From: UBA6921 sp031363085
GTDB lineage: Bacteria; Pseudomonadota; Gammaproteobacteria; SG8-11
Direction: 5' to 3'
Assembly (NCBI GenBank): GCA_031363085.1
Contig: JANLTU010000246.1
Coordinates: 1-54,418, forward strand
Length of the DNA stretch: 54,418 bases
Within the stretch, counting starts at the first letter, position 1, and the number at the start of each line of letters is the position of its first letter. Below the pieces are notes generated by a model. The model did not search any database. It saw only the letters and a program-made list of their open reading frames with translations, and had not been told where the DNA came from. The position numbers and the translations under genes were made by a program. Positions 51,354-54,418 of the stretch are shown in pieces.

Positions 51354-53057
51354 ATGACCAAACTCTCCCGCCGCGCGTACGCCGACATGTTCGGCCCGAC
51401 CACCGGCGACCGTGTGCGCTTGGCCGACACCGAACTGTTCATCGAGGTCGAAAAAGATTTCACGATCTATGGCGAAGAAGTGAAATTCGGCGGCGGCAAA
51501 GTGATTCGCGACGGCATGGGGCAAAGCCAGCGCACCTCAAAAGAAATTGTCGACACCGTGATCACCAACGCGCTGATCGTCGATCACTGGGGCATTGTCA
51601 AAGCCGACATCGGCATCAAGGCCGGACGCATCGCCGCCATCGGCAAGGCGGGCAATCCCGATGTGCAGCCGGGCGTGACCATCATCATCGGGCCGGGCAC
51701 CGAAGTGATCGCCGGCGAAGGTTTAATCGCCACCGCCGGGGCCATCGACGCACACATTCATTTCATCTGCCCGCAGCAAGTCGACGAGGCGCTGATGTCC
51801 GGCGTCACCACCATGATCGGCGGCGGCACGGGGCCAGCCACCGGCACCAATGCGACCACATGTACGCCGGGACCGTGGCATATCGAGCGCATGTATCAGG
51901 CGGTGGAAGAACTGCCGATCAATTTCGGCTTTCTCGGCAAGGGCAACGCGAGCTTGCCGGAGGCGCTGGAAGAACAGATTGTCGCGGGCGTGATCGGCCT
52001 GAAACTGCACGAGGATTGGGGCACCACTCCGGCCGCCATCGACAACTGCTTGAATGTCGCGGACCGCTACGACGTGCAAGTCGCCATTCACACCGACACC
52101 TTGAATGAATCCGGTTTTGTCGAAGACACGGTCGCCGCGTTCAAGGGCCGCACCATTCACACCTACCACACCGAAGGTGCCGGAGGTGGACATGCACCCG
52201 ACATCATCAAGGTGTGCGGCGAAAGTTTTGTGCTGCCCTCCTCCACCAATCCGACCCGGCCGTATACGGTGAACACCGTCGATGAACACCTCGACATGCT
52301 GATGGTCTGTCACCACCTGGACGCCAGCATCGCCGAAGACGTGGCGTTCGCCGAATCGCGCATCCGGCGCGAGACCATCGCGGCGGAAGACATTCTGCAC
52401 GACCTGGGCGCGTTCAGCATGATCTCGTCCGACTCGCAGGCGATGGGCCGCGTCGGCGAAGTGATCACGCGCACCTGGCAGACCGCACACAAAATGAAAA
52501 CCCAGCGCGGCGCGTTGCCGCAAGACAACGCACGTCATGACAATTTTCGCGTGAAACGTTATGTCGCGAAATACACGATTAATCCCGCCGTCGCGCAGGG
52601 CATCGCGCACGAGGTGGGCTCCATCGAAATCGACAAGCTTGCGGACATCGTGTTGTGGAAACCGGCCTTTTTCGGTGCCAAGCCCGCGCTGATTATCAAA
52701 GGCGGCATGATCGTCGCGGCGCCGATGGGGGATGCAAATGCGTCCATCCCCACGCCGCAGCCGGTGCATTACCGCCCGATGTTCGGTGCACTGGGCGGCG
52801 CACGTGCGGCGACTTCGGTGAGCTTTGTGTCGCAAGCGGGATTGCAGGATGGCATCAAGGAACGTTACAGCCTGCGCAAGACCTTGGTCGCGGTGCGCAA
52901 CACGCGCAGCATCGGTAAAAAAGACATGGTGCACAATGCCTACATGCCGCACATGGAGGTCGACCCGCAGACGTATGAGGTACGCGCGGATGGCGAGCTG
53001 TTGATTTGTGAACCGGCCACGGTGCTGCCGCTGGCGCAGCGGTATTTTCTGTTTTAA
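51354..53057 (+). CDS. ureC: Urease alpha subunit (catalytic)
   Basis: 567 residues, full length. Nickel and active-site landmarks: HIHFICPQQ (HxH ligands), GLKLHEDWGTT (carbamylated lysine), TYHTEGAGGGHAPDII (histidines) and MVCHHLD (flap cysteine and histidine). The aspartate ligand follows in SSDSQAMGRVGE. It splits urea to ammonia and carbamate in the cytoplasm. GAGGAAGC lies eight bases before the ATG. The downstream accessory genes ureE and ureF deliver nickel. Confidence 0.98.
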   Translation: MTKLSRRAYADMFGPTTGDRVRLADTELFIEVEKDFTIYGEEVKFGGGKVIRDGMGQSQRTSKEIVDTVITNALIVDHWGIVKADIGIKAGRIAAIGKAGNPDVQPGVTIIIGPGTEVIAGEGLIATAGAIDAHIHFICPQQVDEALMSGVTTMIGGGTGPATGTNATTCTPGPWHIERMYQAVEELPINFGFLGKGNASLPEALEEQIVAGVIGLKLHEDWGTTPAAIDNCLNVADRYDVQVAIHTDTLNESGFVEDTVAAFKGRTIHTYHTEGAGGGHAPDIIKVCGESFVLPSSTNPTRPYTVNTVDEHLDMLMVCHHLDASIAEDVAFAESRIRRETIAAEDILHDLGAFSMISSDSQAMGRVGEVITRTWQTAHKMKTQRGALPQDNARHDNFRVKRYVAKYTINPAVAQGIAHEVGSIEIDKLADIVLWKPAFFGAKPALIIKGGMIVAAPMGDANASIPTPQPVHYRPMFGALGGARAATSVSFVSQAGLQDGIKERYSLRKTLVAVRNTRSIGKKDMVHNAYMPHMEVDPQTYEVRADGELLICEPATVLPLAQRYFLF

Positions 53058-53064
53058 GGCTATT

Positions 53065-53114
53065 GTAGGGGCGCAATTTATTGCGCCCTCAGGCTCGATG
53101 AATCGAGCCCCTAC
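53065..53114. repeat. Double-hairpin GTAGGGG element between ureC and ureE
   Basis: Outer GTAGGGG (53065-53071) and CCCCTAC (53108-53114) are reverse complements. Two hairpins nest inside: GGGCGCAAT/ATTGCGCCC (53069-53077, 53080-53088) and GGCTCGAT/ATCGAGCC (53092-53099, 53102-53109). This twin-stem form with GTAGGGG ends is typical of REP-like elements. ureE starts 45 bases later. Confidence 0.8.
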
Positions 53115-53158
53115 GAATCCATGGCGAGTGGTTAGAGCAATTTTTGACGAGGACCTGC

Positions 53159-53632
53159 ATGATCCAGATCACCGAAAAATTAACCGCACCGGCGCACGCC
53201 ACCGCGACACTTACCTTGCCCTTCGAACTACGGCAAAAAAGCCGCCTGCGCGCCACGCTCGACAATGGTGCCGAAGCTGGACTTTTTCTGGAACGCGGTA
53301 CCCTGCTGCGCCACGGCGACCTGCTGCGCGCCGACAGCGGCGAAATCATCCAAGTGCGCGCGGCGCCCGAGGAGGTGTCCACCGCACACGCCACCGACCC
53401 GCTACTGTTGGCACGTGCCTGTTATCACCTGGGTAACCGCCATGTGCCGTTGCAGATCGGCGATGGCTGGTTGCGTTATCTGCATGACCACGTGCTGGAC
53501 GATATGCTGGTTCATATGGGCCTGGATGTGACATTTGAAAGCACGCCGTTCGAGCCTGAGGCGGGGGCGTATGCAGGGCAGGCGCATGGACATGGGCATA
53601 GTCACGCGCATCATCATGATCATGAGCACTGA
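53159..53632 (+). CDS. ureE: Urease accessory protein UreE (nickel chaperone)
   Basis: 157 residues from ATG at 53159, with GACGAGGA at good spacing. UreE carries nickel to the urease active site. The N-terminal part (TLPFELRQKSRLRATLDNG) and the LLARACYHLGNRHVPLQI segment are typical; the C-terminus is His-rich (GHGHSHAHHHDHEH), a metal-binding tail. The end overlaps the putative ureF start by 11 bases. Confidence 0.96.
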   Translation: MIQITEKLTAPAHATATLTLPFELRQKSRLRATLDNGAEAGLFLERGTLLRHGDLLRADSGEIIQVRAAPEEVSTAHATDPLLLARACYHLGNRHVPLQIGDGWLRYLHDHVLDDMLVHMGLDVTFESTPFEPEAGAYAGQAHGHGHSHAHHHDHEH

Positions 53633-54418
53633 GCCGGGCAGTAAAACGACGCATGAAGAGACGCCGTTCTCCCCTCCTTATTTTCAAGGAGGGGTGCCCC
53701 GAAGGGGTGGGGTGGGTGGGGTGGTTGCGGTTGAAGTGACAGATAGTCCAACAGCAACCACCCCGTCACCTGCGGTGCCACCCCTCCTTGAAAATAAGGA
53801 GGGGAGGAGATTAACTTCAAGCGTCGGGTTGTTACATCTACTGCACCTCGCCAGCCCTGCCCTACCCGTCGGCGCGTATAGCTATTCGCAAGGTTTGGAA
53901 TATGCCGTCGAAGCGCAATGGGTGCGTGATGAAACCAGCGCGCTCGACTGGATCGGTGGTTTACTCAGCCATACACTCGCGCATTTAGATGTGCCGGTGG
54001 CCGCACGCTTGTATCACGCGTGGCAGCATGACGATGTCGACGCAGTAACGCGTTGGTCACAATTCCTGCTCGCCAATCGCGAAGCCCGGGAGTTGCAGGA
54101 CGAAGATCGCAACATGGGTTTGTCGCTGGCGCGCTTGCTGAATGATCTGGGCATGACTGACGCCGCCGCGTGGTGTAAAGCCGACTACGCGTGTTTCCTC
54201 ACACTGTTCACCTTGGCGGCACAGCATTGGCAGATCGCATTGCCGGATGCACTGCACGGTTATCTTTGGTCGTGGGCGGAGAACCAGGTGTTGTCAGCAG
54301 TCAAGCTGATCCCGCTTGGCCAAACTGCCGGGCAACGATTGCTCACACAGCTCATCCCGCGCATCGCGCAAGCAGTAGAAACCGGCCTGTCTCTTTCCGA
54401 TGACGAGATTGGTTTTTC
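53622..54418 (+). CDS. ureF: Urease accessory protein UreF, with unusual N-terminal extension (cut by window end)
   Basis: The UreF core is clear from 53829: LLHLASPALPVGAYSYSQGL, then NREARELQDEDRNMG and AENQVLSAVKLIPLGQTAGQ, running out at 54418. UreF acts with UreD and UreG to load nickel. In frame, with no stop, the reading frame continues upstream to ATG at 53622 (MSTEPGSKTTHEETPF), overlapping ureE. The 69 extra residues include SPPYFQGGV and PLLENKEG, which are translations of a 138-bp inverted repeat at 53669-53806. Ordinary UreF begins within about 10 residues of LLHLASPA. Either the repeat is inserted in frame, or translation starts at a rarer codon such as TTG at 53829. Confidence 0.85.
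   Translation, partial: MSTEPGSKTTHEETPFSPPYFQGGVPRRGGVGGVVAVEVTDSPTATTPSPAVPPLLENKEGRRLTSSVGLLHLLHLASPALPVGAYSYSQGLEYAVEAQWVRDETSALDWIGGLLSHTLAHLDVPVAARLYHAWQHDDVDAVTRWSQFLLANREARELQDEDRNMGLSLARLLNDLGMTDAAAWCKADYACFLTLFTLAAQHWQIALPDALHGYLWSWAENQVLSAVKLIPLGQTAGQRLLTQLIPRIAQAVETGLSLSDDEIGF
53669..53806. repeat. 28-bp inverted-repeat element at the 5' end of ureF
   Basis: The arms 53669-53696 and 53779-53806 (starting CTCCCCTCC, ending GGAGGGGTG on the left) are perfect 28-base reverse complements. Each arm itself folds as CCCCTCCTT/AAGGAGGGG. A third pair, GGGGTGGTTGC near 53718 and GCAACCACCCC near 53754, nests inside. The element has the form of a MITE-like or REP-like palindrome and stays open in the ureF frame. 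Confidence 0.85.
53704..53721 (+). other. G-quadruplex motif
   Basis: GGGGTGGGGTGGGTGGGG gives four G-runs of at least three, separated by single T loops, which is a strong parallel quadruplex pattern. It lies on the coding strand inside the ureF-proximal repeat, so it could form in DNA and in mRNA. Confidence 0.6.

Noticed and set aside
1..54418. tRNA or rRNA genes
   Set aside because: I saw no convincing T-arm (GGTTCGAAT-type) with flanking acceptor stem, and no rRNA-like sequence, anywhere in the window.

Overview
This window looks like a chromosomal segment of a GC-rich gammaproteobacterium; the exact order cannot be fixed from the sequence alone. The main evidence is gene order: leuS-lptE-holA-proA-nadD-rsfS-rlmH-maf-rng-yhdP-nit-tldD forms one long minus-strand series, close to the arrangement in pseudomonads and relatives. 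The fimT/U-pilV-pilW-pilX-pilY1-pilY2-pilE order also matches the Pseudomonas minor-pilin operon.

Layout. (1) 1-3106: tail of an aspartate aminotransferase, a Sel1/coiled-coil secreted protein, a porin-like beta-barrel and a PH-domain membrane protein. (2) 3131-6653: metK-ahcY-metF, an activated-methyl-cycle operon. (3) 6766-9110: GDP-mannose synthesis (manC type) and a Wzz-type chain-length protein. (4) 9496-23827: two tandem, diverged copies of a complete minor-pilin/PilY1 operon; only the upstream copy carries a pilE-type pilin. (5) 24162-40830: an RnfB-like ferredoxin, tldD, a nitrilase, yhdP, rng, maf, rlmH, rsfS, nadD, proA, a hicAB module with a frameshifted toxin gene, holA, lptE and leuS. 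(6) 40932-48563: accessory genes (DUF1499, an ECF sigma factor with a zinc-finger anti-sigma protein, GNAT, PaiB-like, an HTH-ferredoxin-reductase fusion, a nucleoside deaminase, an M1 peptidase, a small membrane protein) plus a candidate small RNA. (7) 48733-54418: a sigma-54-like promoter, a TorF-type outer-membrane protein and the urease operon ureD-A-B-C-E-F, cut by the window end inside ureF.

The most unusual feature is the density of palindromic repeats. Every junction of the urease operon from ureD to ureF holds an inverted repeat, and the elements differ in sequence. Relatives of these sit between metF and ahcY, after proA, after the anti-sigma gene and upstream of the PaiB-like gene. 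Two appear to be read in frame as protein: a fragment inside leuS and a 138-bp element in the 5' part of ureF. Other second-look items are a phage-structural-like insertion in one PilY1, a one-base frameshift in hicA, and a plus-strand terminator with C-rich hairpins lying between two minus-strand genes.

All family calls were made by reading translated sequence and motifs, with no database search. Start codons were moved inward where a Shine-Dalgarno site, an ATGA overlap or the family's usual N-terminus favoured it.
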